From Eumeta japonica (taxonomy: Eukaryota; Arthropoda; Insecta; Lepidoptera; Psychidae), in assembly GCA_005406025.1 (NCBI GenBank), contig BGZK01000872.1:1-64000 (forward strand): 64,000 nt of DNA. The letters are read 5' to 3'. Positions 11,385-24,287 of the stretch are shown in pieces. The position numbers and the translations under genes were made by a program. The notes beneath the pieces were generated by a model. It searched no databases. It had not been told where the DNA came from and was given only the letters and a program-made list of their open reading frames with translations. Positions within the stretch are counted from its first letter, which is position 1; each line of letters begins with the position of its first letter.

Positions 11385-14300
11385 AAAATTAGGCGAGCAT
11401 GTGCAAGGGAATCTAGCGCCGAGCGTACGCAACGCCTTGCTGAACATAGAGACAGAACTCGCGAGCACGTGCAAGGGTATCTAACGCCGAACGCTCGCAG
11501 CGGCTTATTGGACAGAGAGAACAACAACATTTGTTAACAACTAGGATGCGCAATAGAATTATAGCTCATAGTAATAGATCGGCATTCAGTTACGATTCCC
11601 AAATTGATAACGCTCATCAGAACAGCATTCAATTTGGAGCAATGAATAAGATTTGTCCTAAATGTTTGTCTGGAAAAGTTATATTTCCTATTTTGAAAAA
11701 GCCGCCAGAACCAATAAAAACCTTATGATAAATGATCACAAGTTATCCGCGCATTTTTGAGTAACATCTGTAGATGTTTTTCAAATTACTTCCTTTGGAG
11801 CGAAAGAAATTATAGAAGGAAATTTTATGCCTACCTTTAAGGTAGAGGGTCAAGTTTATCACCTCATAGGTAGCCTTCTGCCGCCATCAGGACATAGCTC
11901 TTAATATTTGCAGATATATTATATTTCAGAGGCTGACCAACTATCATTGCGATCAAACATGGCCCCAATACTAAAAGTGAATTTTATCAACGAATTGCAG
12001 ACCATGTTAAATAACCACAACGTACATATACGAAGATTTAAATATAGTATCGAACTCAACACACCCCAACAGTTTAAAATTAATTATTCAGGCTGATCGT
12101 ACACATCAGACAGAAAATCGGGGCAGATACAACGCTCCTTCCGTAAATTAAGTGGCCATTCTCTTGGTCGATAAAGAAAAAGGACCCAGAAATATAGTAC
12201 TGCATGGTAGGGACGGACAGCTACGAGTGTTAAAATTGCTTCGCGCATATGATCCGTTACAATATCCGCTAATGTTTTTATTGGGAGACGACGGATATTA
12301 TTTGACTATTCCTCAGCAGGGTTCCTTAAGAAATAACACTGTATTATGCATGCAGTATTATGTATATCGTTTAATTATTAGAGCCAACTGTTTTAGTGCA
12401 CTGCATTATTACAGGGATTTGTGTAATCAGTATTGTGGGGATATGATGACGAAGATGATTTCAGAGAGATTAAATATTATTTGTCGAAATCAACAAAAGC
12501 TGAGAGCTGATGACTACATTCATTTGAGAGACGCTTTGAATCAAGATGCGAGCATAAATGCCGCCGATATCGGCCAACATATCATCTTGCTATCATCATT
12601 TAGTGGGTCTCCGAGGTATCTCCACGAAAAAACGTAAGATGCCATGACATATGTGCGTAATTATGGAAGGCAAGATCTAACGTTTACATGTAATCCGGAG
12701 TGGAACGAAATGAAGCAGGAACTTTTCCCCGGTCAGCGGTCTTTCGATTGTCATGACATAATCGCGCGAGTGTTTCACTTAAAAATGAAGAAAATGATAT
12801 ACATTGTCACAAAAGATGCGATTTTTGGGTCGGTCAAATATCATATGCTGACTGTTGAATGGCAAAAAAGAAGATTGCTGCATTTTCATATGTTATTTTG
12901 GCTGGAGACGAAAATAGGGCCCGATAAGATTGATAAAATAATAGTTGCTGAACTGCCTAATAAAGACGCAGATTCAGTATTGTTTGAAACTGTCACAAAA
13001 AACATGGCGCATGGGCCATGTGGGTAAGAAAATTTGACTTCAACATGCATGAAAAACGGAATATGTTCGAAGAAATATCCACGACATTTTGTAACTGAAA
13101 CCCAGACCGGTGAGGATGGATATCCCGTTTATCGACGGCGTGACATCTACAACGGAGGGCAGGTTGCTACCTTAAACATCCGATGACGAAAGATTAACAT
13201 AGACAACAGATGGATCGTTCCATATTTTCCAATATTGTGTCGATCTTTCAACGCTCTCATAAACGTTGAATATTGTCATTCTTTGCAAGCCATAAAATAC
13301 ATATCCATTAATAAAGGATCGGATCAAGCAACTTTCAGTGTCAGAAATGCTCACGACAAAGTTGAAAATTATTTGAACGGCCGGTACATTGGTACATCAG
13401 AATCAGTGTGAAGATTATTAGACTTTCCTATAAATGACAGACACCCTATCGTAGTACACTTAGCGGTACACTTATAGAATAGACAACGAGTATACTTTTG
13501 AGCGAAAAATATGCAACGTATAGTGGTAAATTCGCCAAAAATGACACTCACGGCATTTTTTGATCTGTGTAACAGTAATGACTTTGCTAAAACACTGCTC
13601 TATCATGAAGTTCCTCATTAGTATAAATGGGCCAACAATAAATTTTCTAGAAGCAAACGTGGCCAAGACGTAGTTGGACATCATCGTATAAAAAAAGATG
13701 CTGCATTGGGAAGGGTGTACAGCGTTCACCCTTCCTACTCAGAGTGTTTTTATCTCAGGAAACTACTTCATTATGTACGTAGTCCTACATTGTTCCAGGA
13801 TTTAAAAATCGTTGACGGAATTGTTAAAGAATCTTACCAAGCCGCTTTCCGAGATAGAGATTTCCTGGAAAATTTATCATTTTCCAATGAGAAATTACTT
13901 TAAGAGAAACTTCGATTTTCCAATGTCCGTTAAGGTTGAGAGAGTTGTTTGTGGTGATATTATTATTTTGTTTCCTCTCGGAACCTCTCAAATTATGAGA
14001 AGCTTTTAAAGACGATTTGTGTCAAGACATCAGACATATAGCCCAACAACGAGATCAAGATTTTGACGTATATAGGCTGGATACAAATGGAAAACAAACT
14101 TTTAGAATTGAACGATAATAGTTTAACAGACTTTGGATTACCTTCTTCGAATCGAAATTTAGTTGATGTCATACCGTGCCGTACATATGATGTTAACGAG
14201 TTGTCAGTATTTGTTAACTCAAATATACCCAAGTTGGTGGCAGATCAAAAAATAGTGTTCGATGCTACAATTAAAAGTGTGAAAAATAACACTGGTCGAC

Positions 14301-15453
14301 TATTCTATTTAGACGCGCCCGATGGAACGGCCAAAACCTTCCTTGTCAATTGAATATTGGCAAAAGTACGACAGTCTGGAAGAAAAGCATTAACAGTAGC
14401 ATTTTCCGGAATAACTGCAACCCTATTACATGATGGAAAAACTGTTCACTCTACCTTTAAATTACCGTTGGCTATATCTTTAGAACAACAGTTTGTATGC
14501 TCAATCCGCAAAAATGGTCCACTTGGAAAGCTTTTACAGGACATATCACTGATTATTTGGGATGAGTGCACCATGAGCCATAGAGCTCATGTAGAAGTAT
14601 TGGACCACACATTAAAAGATATTAGCAACTAAGACAACATTATAGGGGACATAACTTTGGTTTTGGCTAAAGATTTCCGTCAAACGCTAGTGGTCATAGC
14701 GAAAGGTCCACGTGCCGACGTTATTAAAGCGTGCCTCAAATCATCTCCTTTGTGGCAATCAATTTAATCTCTCAATTTGCGCACGAATATAAGAGTAAAA
14801 ATTACTTAAACTTGGGAAAGGAAAATTATCATCTCTAATTTCAAGTAGCCCCCAAGTATTACTGGATAATGAATTGTCTCAAACTATTCACAGTCTAGAA
14901 ATCCTTATAGAGACAATCTATACCGACATCGAACATCTTACAGAAAGAAATTTCGATTGGCTCTGTTCGAGGGCGATAGTCTCACCGAAAAACAGCTCAG
15001 TAAATGAGATAAACAAAATGATCATGGAAAAAGTACCAGGTGATTTTAAATGTTACAAGTCTATTGATAACGTGTGTAATATCGATAGCCACAAGAATTT
15101 TGAAAGTCTCTCTATCCCGCCGGCTTGCCTCCACACGAACTGAAATTAAAAGTAGGTCCTCCCATTATGCTATTGAGAAATTTAAGCCCTCCCAATATTT
15201 GTAATGGCACAAGGCTTTTGATAAAGGAATTAGGAGACATCTGATTGTAGCAGCAATCATCACCGGTCCCGCGGCCGGACAGCTCCAGGGACAAATTTTA
15301 TTGATGGTTGGCATCGACCTAAGAGAAGAATACTTTTCTTATGGCCAATTATATGTTGCACTTTCTCGAGTAGGATCACCTAAAAATCAATATGTTGTGT
15401 TGCCATCTACGAATACCACAGCCAATATAATATACCGTGAAGCCTTAAGGTAA
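11385..15453 (+). pseudogene. Decayed autonomous Helitron: Rep and Pif1-type helicase protein
   Basis: Segments in order on the + strand match a Helitron RepHel protein, broken by many stops and frame changes. They are: basic N-terminal repeats (11388-11530), AFSYDSQIDN and GAMNKICPKC (11590-11700, internal deletion), LRSNMAPILKVN (11950), AILLVDKEKGPRN to SFSGSPRYLHEK (12152-12630), MTYVRNYGRQDLTFTCNPEW to MAHGPCG (12644-13025), then helicase pieces. The Rep HUH motif is read as LLHFHMLFWL. The Tyr region (AIKYISINKGSDQ, about 13290) appears to have lost the second tyrosine. Walker A is degenerate (LDAPDGTAKTF, 14310), Walker B is kept (LIIWDECTM, 14550), and the last motif is QLYVALSRVGSP (about 15350). 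It cannot encode a working enzyme. Ends (5' TC, 3' CTRR hairpin) were not identified with confidence. Confidence 0.88.
11388..11530 (+). repeat. Two ~70-bp direct repeats at the Helitron N-terminus
   Basis: The word GCGAGCATGTGCAAGGGAAT (11394 region) recurs as GCGAGCACGTGCAAGGGTAT (11462 region), each followed by CTA(G/A)CGCCGA(G/A)CG. Helitron proteins often begin with short Arg/Ala/Glu-rich repeats; read in frame the second copy gives RARVSNAERSQRL. So this is eroded coding repeat, not a satellite. Confidence 0.6.
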
Positions 15454-15523
15454 ACATATTTGAAACTAAAAAACCTATAAAATTAAATAGCCTCAAAATA
15501 TATAAATATATTTAATATATAAA

Positions 15524-15557
15524 TATATTTTTAGTTTCATTTTTACATTTATTTTGA

Positions 15558-15608
<51 letters not shown>

Positions 15609-15640
15609 CAAATAAATGTAAAATGAAAACTAAAAATATA
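15524..15640. repeat. AT-rich cruciform: inverted arms around an (AT)n tract
   Basis: The left arm reads TATTTTTAGTTTCATTTTTA then CATTTATTTTGACATT. The right arm is its inverse complement with only small length differences (AATGTCAAATAAATG, then TAAAATGAAAACTAAAAATA). The loop is an (AT)n run at 15562-15603. It lies about 70 bp after the last Helitron helicase motif. It may be an AT-palindromic MITE or part of the Helitron end. Confidence 0.75.
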
Positions 15641-18600
15641 ACTAAAAGCAATATAAAGAAATAAAAATTAAATACGTATTTAAAGTAATTTAAAAAAGCT
15701 ACTTAAGAAAACTGTTTAAAGATATATTTACTTTACGTTTATCCCAAAATGTTTAAAATAAATGTCCAATCTGCAAGGGAAGTCAAGCGGGCCGCTACTA
15801 ACTTAATAAAAAAGATATTATCATGTTGACCTTCGCTACGTTTTTACTTTTAATGATACATAAGATGATAATAAAAAAAGCCTTTTATTACGCGTAATTA
15901 TTTAAATTTGCTTGTCACAATTTTATGAAAAAAAGTAAAATTAAAACAAGTTCTGCAACAGTATTTTAATACAATAGTTTTATCATAAGATTTATATAAT
16001 TTATACTTTTGTGATTCTTTTGGTTTCATTTTGTTATCATATCATGATGGGTAATTATTCGATAATTATCATCGCTCTTACTTGAAAATATAATTCTATT
16101 TCATTTAAAGTAAAATAATGAAAAAAAAATACATATCACATTATTTTCATTCTGTTCCTGTCTACCAGTAATAATCTACCATAATACTACAGATAATTTA
16201 CATGACAATAATAAAATAAAAAGTGTATAAAATGGCAAAAGCACATCATGCATAAACCCTTCTCCTCCTCCATGTTTTGTATGTTGTTATGAAGTATAAG
16301 CTTTGATTTTGATCAATGTGCTATATATTTCTGAGATTTAGATCTGGCCCTCATCCGGTGACCAGCCGTCTTGGGAAATGGAGAGGGGCCCGTATTATTT
16401 GCTATTTGTGGTCCGGCTAGGATCTTGTATTTGAACTTGCGGAGGGGATTTTTCGTGGTAAGTGAGCGCCGGTTTTTTTTCATAAAAAAGTTATTCTTTT
16501 GTTGCTCTTGTCGATTTTGATGGTCGCCTTTTATTTTCTTTGGGGGATTCTGACAGCTTTATTTTCTTTTTTTCATTTATCTTTGGTTCCTTTGTTCATT
16601 TGTCGTTTTTAAAATGACTAATCTATCATATTTTATGATTGGCTTTCTACTCTGTTCATTTTCCTTCTCTAGCTGCATTTGCAGTTCTTTGCGCCTGGTT
16701 AGTAATTCTGAGGGAAAGTCTTCTTTTAAGTAGTATGATAATATTTATAAGTTTTTCTTATTTTTTAATATCTTTATTTTCAGCCTCATAGTAAGCAAGG
16801 GCATTACCATCGGTCTCATTCTATCTTCTTTTTTCCAAGCCTCTTTACTTATTCAGTTCTGGTATATTTGCGTTTTATTTTTTATGATGTCCAGCACCTT
16901 TTCCTCCAAATATTCATAAGATCTTTAATGTTCTTCAATTCCGAAAATTAGTAATTTTTTTGATGTCTCATATTTTACTGCATATTTTTTATTTCGTCCC
17001 TTGGGTAACTACTTTAAGCTTGATATATATTTTATTAAAAATGACAAACACAGTAATAACAATTTCATATTTGCATTTAACAGAAGTTTATTTTGTCCGT
17101 TTGCTGATGGGTTTTAACGTGCGTATAATGAACTAAGCAATACGTCGACAGCATAAGCTCTTGTACATTCACACTCAATTTGTGTACATTCATAGAAAAA
17201 AAAATTTAGGGTCGTTATTTAACGAAGCGAAGAGACATCATTTCTTTCACTTTTTACGACATTGTAAAGGAACCTTATCTATTCCATGTATATTAGGAAC
17301 ATCTCATCAAATCTCCTTGTTCTAATGATCAAATATATATTTATCATTTGCATTCTTTCACTTGGTGCTTTTGTCTCTTAGTTAGCCTTATTTTCAGAGT
17401 TTATGAAATTAAATAAAGTGCAATGAGCAAAATCATAACATCTCAAGTAAGTGTAATGCACTGTAATTATTTCTTATATATTGAATATTTACTTTTCTCA
17501 AGTAAGCGTGCACAATATAAAATGACAAGAAATATTGTATATTTTCAAATGACTTTTTTTTTATTTTCTTTTTAATTTTATGCTGTAGCGGAAAAAGAAA
17601 GAGACATATTTTTTTAACGAATATAATTTTAGCTATGTTATTTTTGCCCATGTATAATTTATAATTTTTTTTTAATTCCTTGGGAATACTGTATAAAATT
17701 TGAGAAATTATTTTTTCCTGTGTTTATTTCATTATTGTTTCTCACTGTACCCAATGGCTAAGAACTTTAACCAAACTATCATAGTAAATCGTTTTGTAAT
17801 TAAAGAGAAATAAACGTATGTGAATGGTTTACCGCATCGTTTTAACATGAAATTACCTTCATTCGATTACGTATATTTGTACGTTTAAAAAGCAATTTAG
17901 AGTTCATACTTAAAAAGCAATTACATGTATGTTTTACAAGAAAATTGATCTTTATTCGTACGAATATACTTAAAGTTCAAGTAAATGTAATGAATTATTT
18001 AAACGAGCTTAAAATAAGACGGATTGCGAAGATCCAGAGAGATTTAATAATTTTTTTATAGAATCAAAATGCCAGACAATTCTAGACAGCGCTGGCCCTT
18101 GCCCTTCATCTAAGTAGAACGAGATTGTCTTTCAGCGTCCTTTGGTAGACGCTTTTGTATCACATAAATTGTATTTCATTATATGTTTAGTTACTAATAA
18201 TTGAAAATTTCTTCAAAAAACTCAATACTGAATTTATATTAATTACGTAGCGCGCAGCCCTACTCCTCTTAAAAGGCACTATCAAAATACAATTTTATTT
18301 TTCGCCGGAAACTGTTTTTCACATTTATCATCTTAGCGTTCTTTGGCACCTGATACCTAAATTATCGCTTCTCTCACTCTATCTATCCCGAGGCCAACGC
18401 TGATTAGATGATCGACTTATGCGAATGGTCGCGAGTATTAGGTCCTGTCCGTACTGCGAAATAAAATTCGCGAGGAAATAAATCCGTACCGTATCGCGGT
18501 TCAATTAGTTTCAAATCACAGATTTATACCGCGCGAAAATATAATCGCTAGTGTAACTACTATCATAAGATTCAATGTGTTACAGAATTGTGAGGAAAAA

Positions 18601-20757
18601 AAAGACACGTGTGCGTCTCGGGACGCCCGACAGAAGTGATGACTTAAACTAATCTAAGTTGAACTATTTAATATTAAATTTGTTTAACTTAAGAAAAGCT
18701 TAGGTTATCACTTAAATTTTATGTATATTAATATGATAATGTAAGGAAAGGTTATTTATTAATAAAATCTTTTATTAATTATAAAATATATTATATTCTT
18801 AGTTACAACTCTTGAATATGTACATTAGAGTTTTATGTATGTACATTATTATTTTACAAGTAAATACGTAAGAGAGAGAGAGAAAATAGCTTGCTGGTTA
18901 GATTTTTATAATAATCACATAGACTATATATATATATACGCGCGTCCATAGAGCCGTTGCGTGCTTTTGTTTTGAAAGTAAATTTAAAGATTTAATGCTG
19001 TTTTAAATATATATTGTTAACAATATAATCGTATTACATTATATTATTAAATTTACCTTTCGTTAGGAGATTTTGTAATGTTCCGAGGATCATCTTCTGC
19101 CTGTTTCATAATATATTTTTAATCACTTTCAAAAACGGTGATAGTTTTAGGTTATATGCTCACTGTCAGCAGTATATGTCTATCGCACACTAAACACTGA
19201 GTAGAGAGAGGGGGAAGCGTCTGTTCAAAATACGGCTAGCGCTGTGGGTTAGAGTGAGAGAGGAGGAGCCTGCCTACCGCTGCCGTACACGTGAGAGAAA
19301 GAGAAGCCAGATAAAATGGTGCCGTAACGAGTTACGTTACGAGGCGGTTTACTCTCCCATAAAAAGTTATCACTTCAAGTGGTGAAAAATTGCAATGCGG
19401 ACCTTAGCCAGTTATCTTTTTATCGTTTAATGCTTTCACATCTTCATAGCCACCTGAACGTAGCTGTAATTTCGACATCTACGATCTTTAATGGTGGTCG
19501 TGGCCCTAGTAAGGATCGCTGGACGAACTTCGGCTCAACGTAGGAGATGCGAGTGTAAGGCGACTAATTACCCCAACATCACGAAACCAAGGATGGATCC
19601 AGGGGAAGGTCGTGGGAGTCATGACCTACTCTCGGCCGGGTCTTTGTTTCACTATTGTACTCAAATTAGAGCCGATCTTAATTTAACCTCGTATGTGTGA
19701 CCTCTTCTGACTCGAAGGCTCGATCCGCCCTTACGCTAAACATGATATCTGTCTCTAAAGGGAGACACCACGTTCTGCGCGACACCTGTATAGAGTTATA
19801 TAAAGTAAATGCGAAAATAGTTGTGTGTCGTATATTTACAAATCAATCGAAATATCCTCTATGGTACAAAAACTGACCTTACACATAAGCACAAACACGT
19901 AATTGTTTAGAATCTATTAACATGAAATATTTATACTAATTCTCTATTTGGAATCGGTCGTATTAGATATGGCTCAAGAAAAAATTCTTATATCTGTATG
20001 TAGAAACTTAGTAGATATATATATTATACAACTTTGTACAAAATTTACACCCTATAAAGAAATATATATATATATATATATGTATAAGTACGCAGTTAAG
20101 TAAAAAAAATATATACATGTAGGAAATGATAGAAATATTTATAGACATGTTATAAGTAATGGCAAAAATGAAATTAGTATGCAGACTAGTGTCGAGTTAT
20201 GTAAATGCGACGCCTTACGTCCAATAATCCACGCGCAAGCGCTGTGTTTCGAAACCAGCTGCACAAACGAGCAAAGGAGGCGAGACCTGCGCGGCGGCGC
20301 ACCTACAACCCGTCCGACAGGATAATTCTGTTGCGGAAATAATCGCGGTCCGCTGTGTTAATTAACTTTATTCGAATTCATTTTATTTCAGTTGATTCAA
20401 TATTATCGCCTGCAGTTGATACTACGCGAAGCGATTTTTGATCATAGCAGTACAAACAAACGCACATCGGTTTTGTATTGCAATGGGAAAGAAATCACAT
20501 AATATTTATAATGAGAAAATGCATTATAAAGCAATAATAGGCGTAAGCAGCTTAGTTTTTATTTTCGTTCCACGGGGGTAACGCCTAAATCCCCCCTGGG
20601 TAACCCCTGAAATTTTAATAATAATAATTTAAAGTGATTTCCATCCAACTAATAGTCTTAAGAATATTGATATATAGTTTTTTCCCACCTGAGCTAATCA
20701 TGTAATAGGTAAATAAATGTTTTTAGCCCATTTGAGAAAATTAATGAAAAGTTCACC
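15641..20757. other. Intergenic, AT-rich, unclassified repeat debris
   Basis: No coding region supported. At 16340-16470 and 18595-19410 the composition is less AT-rich. The latter includes purine-rich GAGAGAGA stretches (18870, 19205-19310), a short palindrome GTAACGAGTTACGTTAC (about 19325) and CCGACAGAAGTGATGACTTA (18626), a phrase echoed at 43548 (CCGACAGAAGTGAAAACTAA). A further GC-rich patch lies at 19490-19790. These look like transposon pieces, but I cannot name families. Confidence 0.5.
20062..20082. repeat. (AT)n microsatellite
   Basis: Uninterrupted alternating AT tract. A second short one is at 18928-18940. Confidence 0.9.
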
Positions 20758-20824
20758 CTGGTTAGAAAGCACACCTCCTGGTTGGAGGGCAACCCACATA
20801 ACCATTGAGCTATCGACGCTCTTA
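20758..20824 (-). repeat. tRNA-derived SINE head, fragment (minus)
   Basis: Reverse complement begins GAGCGTCGATAGCTCAATGG TTA, an A-box-like sequence with D-arm, then a CCTCCAACCAGGAGG stem-loop resembling an anticodon arm. The B box is missing, so it is a truncated SINE and not a tRNA gene. The anticodon-like arm matches the copy at 46.6 kb. Confidence 0.6.
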
Positions 20825-20924
20825 TTTATTTGCTAGCGAGTAAAATAGTAAAATGTGCAGGAAAAAGAAACAAGCCTTCAGCCCACTCCCTACCCTTATC
20901 TAGCCTCTCTAGAACACATATCTT

Positions 20925-21020
20925 TTTCCTACCCACGAGGCCGGCAACATACTGATGACTTCTTTTAGGGTTGCGAATGTGCATGGGCAGCGATGACCAC
21001 CTATTCATTAATGACTCGCA
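20925..21020 (+). repeat. Common dispersed repeat, copy 2 (plus)
   Basis: GAGGCCGGCAACATACTGAT ... GTGCATGGGCAGCGATGACC ... GACTCGCAAGGTCGTTCGCC gives the full core of the repeat. It accounts for the minus-strand open frame at 20826-21062. Confidence 0.7.
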
Positions 21021-21449
21021 AGGTCGTTCGCCCGTCGAAACTGATACAAAAAAAAGTCTCACTTATAAAATACGAACAAAATTCAATTGGCAAGTAGATG
21101 AGTCACTTGTTTAGTCAAACATCTGTAACGAATGCCAGTTCTTTTGTGTAGCGGCCCAGCATCAACAGGACCGGTGTCTTTCCGTCATGTTGCTATACTG
21201 GATGTAGTGTTCAAATGACACCACATGTAACCGCCCATAGGAACGGAACCTGCACATTCTGTGGCTTTCGTCTATGCAGTCGAGAAACGGAGAGCTACCG
21301 AAATCCTCTAAACGGAGTCGTCTCGTTGTGTCGGCCTTTAAGACCATCGCTTTTAAGAAGTTACAGCGGCAAAATCCGATTGTGATAATGCCGCTTTTTT
21401 ACCATGCCACCTCAAGCTGTACAAGATACAATAAAAAAAGACAGTCAAA

Positions 21450-21486
21450 TGCGAGTCGGGCTCTCACACGAAAGGTTCCGTACCGC
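21450..21486 (+). repeat. GCGAGTCGGGCTC... dispersed motif, copy 1
   Basis: GCGAGTCGGGCTCTCACACG followed by AAAGGTTCCGTACC. The same phrase recurs at 59278-59315. It is a fragment of a transposon tail that is very common in Lepidoptera (recognition from memory). Confidence 0.6.
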
Positions 21487-22571
21487 CGTACGATATTTAT
21501 CAGCACATATTTTTTAAACGGTTATTAAAAAAAATATATTTAACTTTTATTACATGTTGTTATAGCGGCCGTAGACATTTACAATGTGTAAAAATTTCAA
21601 GTCTCTCTAGTCACAGTTTCAGGAATAGGGTCCCGTTGATATCCTTTGGGAAAGGAACTCTAAAAATGAAAGAACTTGTCGTGTACGAGTATATAAGTCA
21701 TCAGACATGGTTCCGTTGGTTTTTCTAATTCCGTGTACAATTTTCACTATCAAAACTGAACGACACTTGTCGACGGTACGATGTTATAACTGGATCCGAC
21801 TACTGTCGTATATGTGGACTCGTTCTAATGACTACATGCGCTGTGTCACCAAAACAGAAACGGTCCGTTAATAACCGCCGTATAAACAGTTTTTGCGTGA
21901 ACAAGCTGTAAAATATTTTATAATACAATGCTAATTTTTTTTCCTGCCGTTCGAACGCGACTTTGAAACTGATGTGGTCAGTGTGTGGCGACGAGTGTGG
22001 TTTGAAAGTTGATTGGTATAATGTTTAAAAATATGAATTGTTACTCATAAGAGGTAAATTGCATTTTTTTACTATTACTGTAATCAAAAACTCTTAATTG
22101 AAAACAGTGAAGTACAATTATTTACTGATCCCCTGTAACGTTATATGCATACGAATATTTTATATTGCCCAATAGCGCTGTGAAAATGCACATATGCGTA
22201 ATTGCAAGTGTGTAGACACCTTATGTCAAAATAAGGTTTTACACACTCTCTTTCACAGTGAAAAGTAATTTCTTTCTGTAATTTCATTATTATAACCGGT
22301 TTTGATTTCATTATTTATTGTCAAATTTTATATTGCATTTAAAATATACATTTTCCATACAAACGACTATCTTTATTCTTCTTCTTTGATTCCCCTAAAC
22401 ATAGACGCAGGCAATTAAATTTTGTTCTAACAATTTATAAAACGAAAACAAATTATAATTTTTGATTAAATGTATAATATCGCACATTTTTTTTCGAACG
22501 TAACTCTGCCAGAAGAATATAATGAAAAAATTTCTCTTCGAAATTCAATCAAATGCGAGAAGAAAATCAAA

Positions 22572-22574
<3 letters not shown>

Positions 22575-22619
<45 letters not shown>
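22575..22619. repeat. (AT)n microsatellite, 45 bp
   Basis: Pure AT dinucleotide run. It creates the artificial poly-Tyr/Ile open frames on the + strand here. Confidence 0.95.
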
Positions 22620-22621
<2 letters not shown>

Positions 22622-23097
22622 AATTGTTTCCTTCCCCAATTTCTTCCAATAATTGCTTCAAAATTATATACAAGGCGACGCAAAAGGAAAAACCCTCAAT
22701 TCTTCACGTGCTGATGAATGAAGCCGATCAATCATAACTGACCTAAATACTTGGACGTGCCTCGAAGCGATTCTCTGAACCGGGCGGAGTGTGTGCAACG
22801 TGCATCATAAACCGTGGTAGGCCAAGGGCATGGAGTATCCTGCGTATGTTGTAGACCGAGAGACAATGGAATGTTTGTTTGAAATTTTCGACTAAAGAAT
22901 TTTAGCGTATCTCTAATAACTGTTTAATATTATTCAAAACAATTACAATTAAAATATATTAATACGTATTTATTGATGTATATGAATATTTATCTTATTA
23001 CTCTAAAAATATTAATCTATGTTGATACTTATATCTTAAATATATTTATATTTAATGTATAATAAATATCAGTTATCCACATGAAAACGTGGTAATT

Positions 23098-23165
23098 CGT
23101 GTAGCGTAATGGTTAAAACATTCGCCTGTGCTGCAGAAGTCAAGAATTAAAACCCTGATGGCCTC
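23098..23165 (+). repeat. tRNA-derived SINE fragment (plus)
   Basis: GTGTAGCGTAATGGTTAAAA resembles an A box with D-loop, followed by CATTCGCCTGTGCTGCAGAA and a decayed B box (AATTAAAACCC in place of GGTTCRANNCC). The spacing is tRNA-like, but the arms do not pair well enough for a functional tRNA. Confidence 0.55.
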
Positions 23166-23351
23166 TCTAATGAGTGCTTTTGTCATTATTATGCATGTTT
23201 AAAACATCTATTATAATTATAATCGTAATATCATGTTTTCATATGGCGTGCAGTTCGCCAGCGCCTTAGAACACTTGTGAGGTTTCAAAACACATGATGG
23301 ATTGTACAATTATTTGGCATGCTAAAACACTAAACACACCTGAGACGACAT

Positions 23352-23383
23352 TTCGAATAGCTTATAATAAAAAGCTATTCGAA
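23352..23383. repeat. Perfect 12-bp hairpin
   Basis: TTCGAATAGCTT, 8-nt loop, AAGCTATTCGAA. No neighbouring gene gives it a role. Confidence 0.7.
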
Positions 23384-24102
23384 TTTTTTGCTATATAATA
23401 CGCGTGTTGTGGATTTAATTAATTCTGCTTTAATCGGAAACCGAAGTCAAACTGCACTGAACTAGAATTGTTCAATTCAGAACGCCAGCTTTGTGCGTTG
23501 TACTGTACTCATGATGTCGCTCTCATGGGACGTGGTAAACATGATCTTTAAATCCATCATTCAAAAAGTGGAGCAGCTTAATAGGGTGTTTTATTATTTT
23601 TTCTGACAACAAATACACAATTAAAACATTCGTTAATAATACTAATGAATGTTTTTATTTTTTTATATATTTTTTATAACATAATTAATTATATTAAATT
23701 ATAAATATAATATATATATATATAGAATAAAAAAAAATACAATAATTATAGAAAATAAAAATAACAATAATAATAATAATAAAAACAATAACACAACAAA
23801 AAAATAAACGCTGTCTCCCAGTCTATAGTGTAAATTGCTAAGAACACAGCATTTAATTTTATTACTTACCGACCACGCTACGTATGTCTTCGAAATGCAA
23901 GTTGCAATATAGCTATTGCGTTAACAACTTTATTTGCAATGATATATAAAATATGCTTCGTTCTCAGACTTCATTAAACATCGGGATTAATTAATGAGAA
24001 CAACTTAAATGGGATTTATTTATGAATGGATTATTGTTCTCTCCTTATTTTGTGTGCACAAAATTTCTCTTTGTCAGTTATGTGTACTAATTTTAAGTTT
24101 TC

Positions 24103-24287
24103 AGGGCCCAGCTGAAAATAAGCGCTGTGGTTCAGGCTGCAGTATTTTGCTGAACTGATCACTATTTCGGTGTTTGACTATTTTTTGTTTATTTATAAAT
24201 GTTGTATGTCATAATTAAGTTAATTTTAAGATGTTATACTTGTCTTCCTTTTGTTTTTCGAAGGCCGAATAAAGAATTATTATTATA
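24103..24287 (+). mobile_element. 5'-truncated non-LTR retroposon 3' end with 9-bp target duplication
   Basis: The insert starts AGGGCCCAGCTGAAAATAAG and ends CGAAGGCCGAATAAAGAATT(ATT)n. It is flanked by TAAGTTTTC at 24094-24102 and again at 24288-24296. An A/T-rich 3' tail, 5' truncation and short direct repeats are the signature of target-primed reverse transcription. The phrase TTCGAAGGCCGAATAAA is one I associate with jockey/CR1-type tails in Lepidoptera. No protein is encoded. Confidence 0.75.

Noticed and set aside
12152..12637. 161-codon open frame, the longest in the window, as a stand-alone gene
   Set aside because: It is one intact segment of the decayed Helitron protein (AILLVDKEKGPRN ... 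SFSGSPRYLHEK); the same protein continues in other frames on both sides.
22470..22737. Poly-Tyr/Ile open frames
   Set aside because: Artefact of the (AT)n microsatellite at 22575-22619.
23098..23165. A functional tRNA gene
   Set aside because: The A box is plausible but the B box is destroyed and the acceptor and T arms do not pair; better read as a SINE relic.
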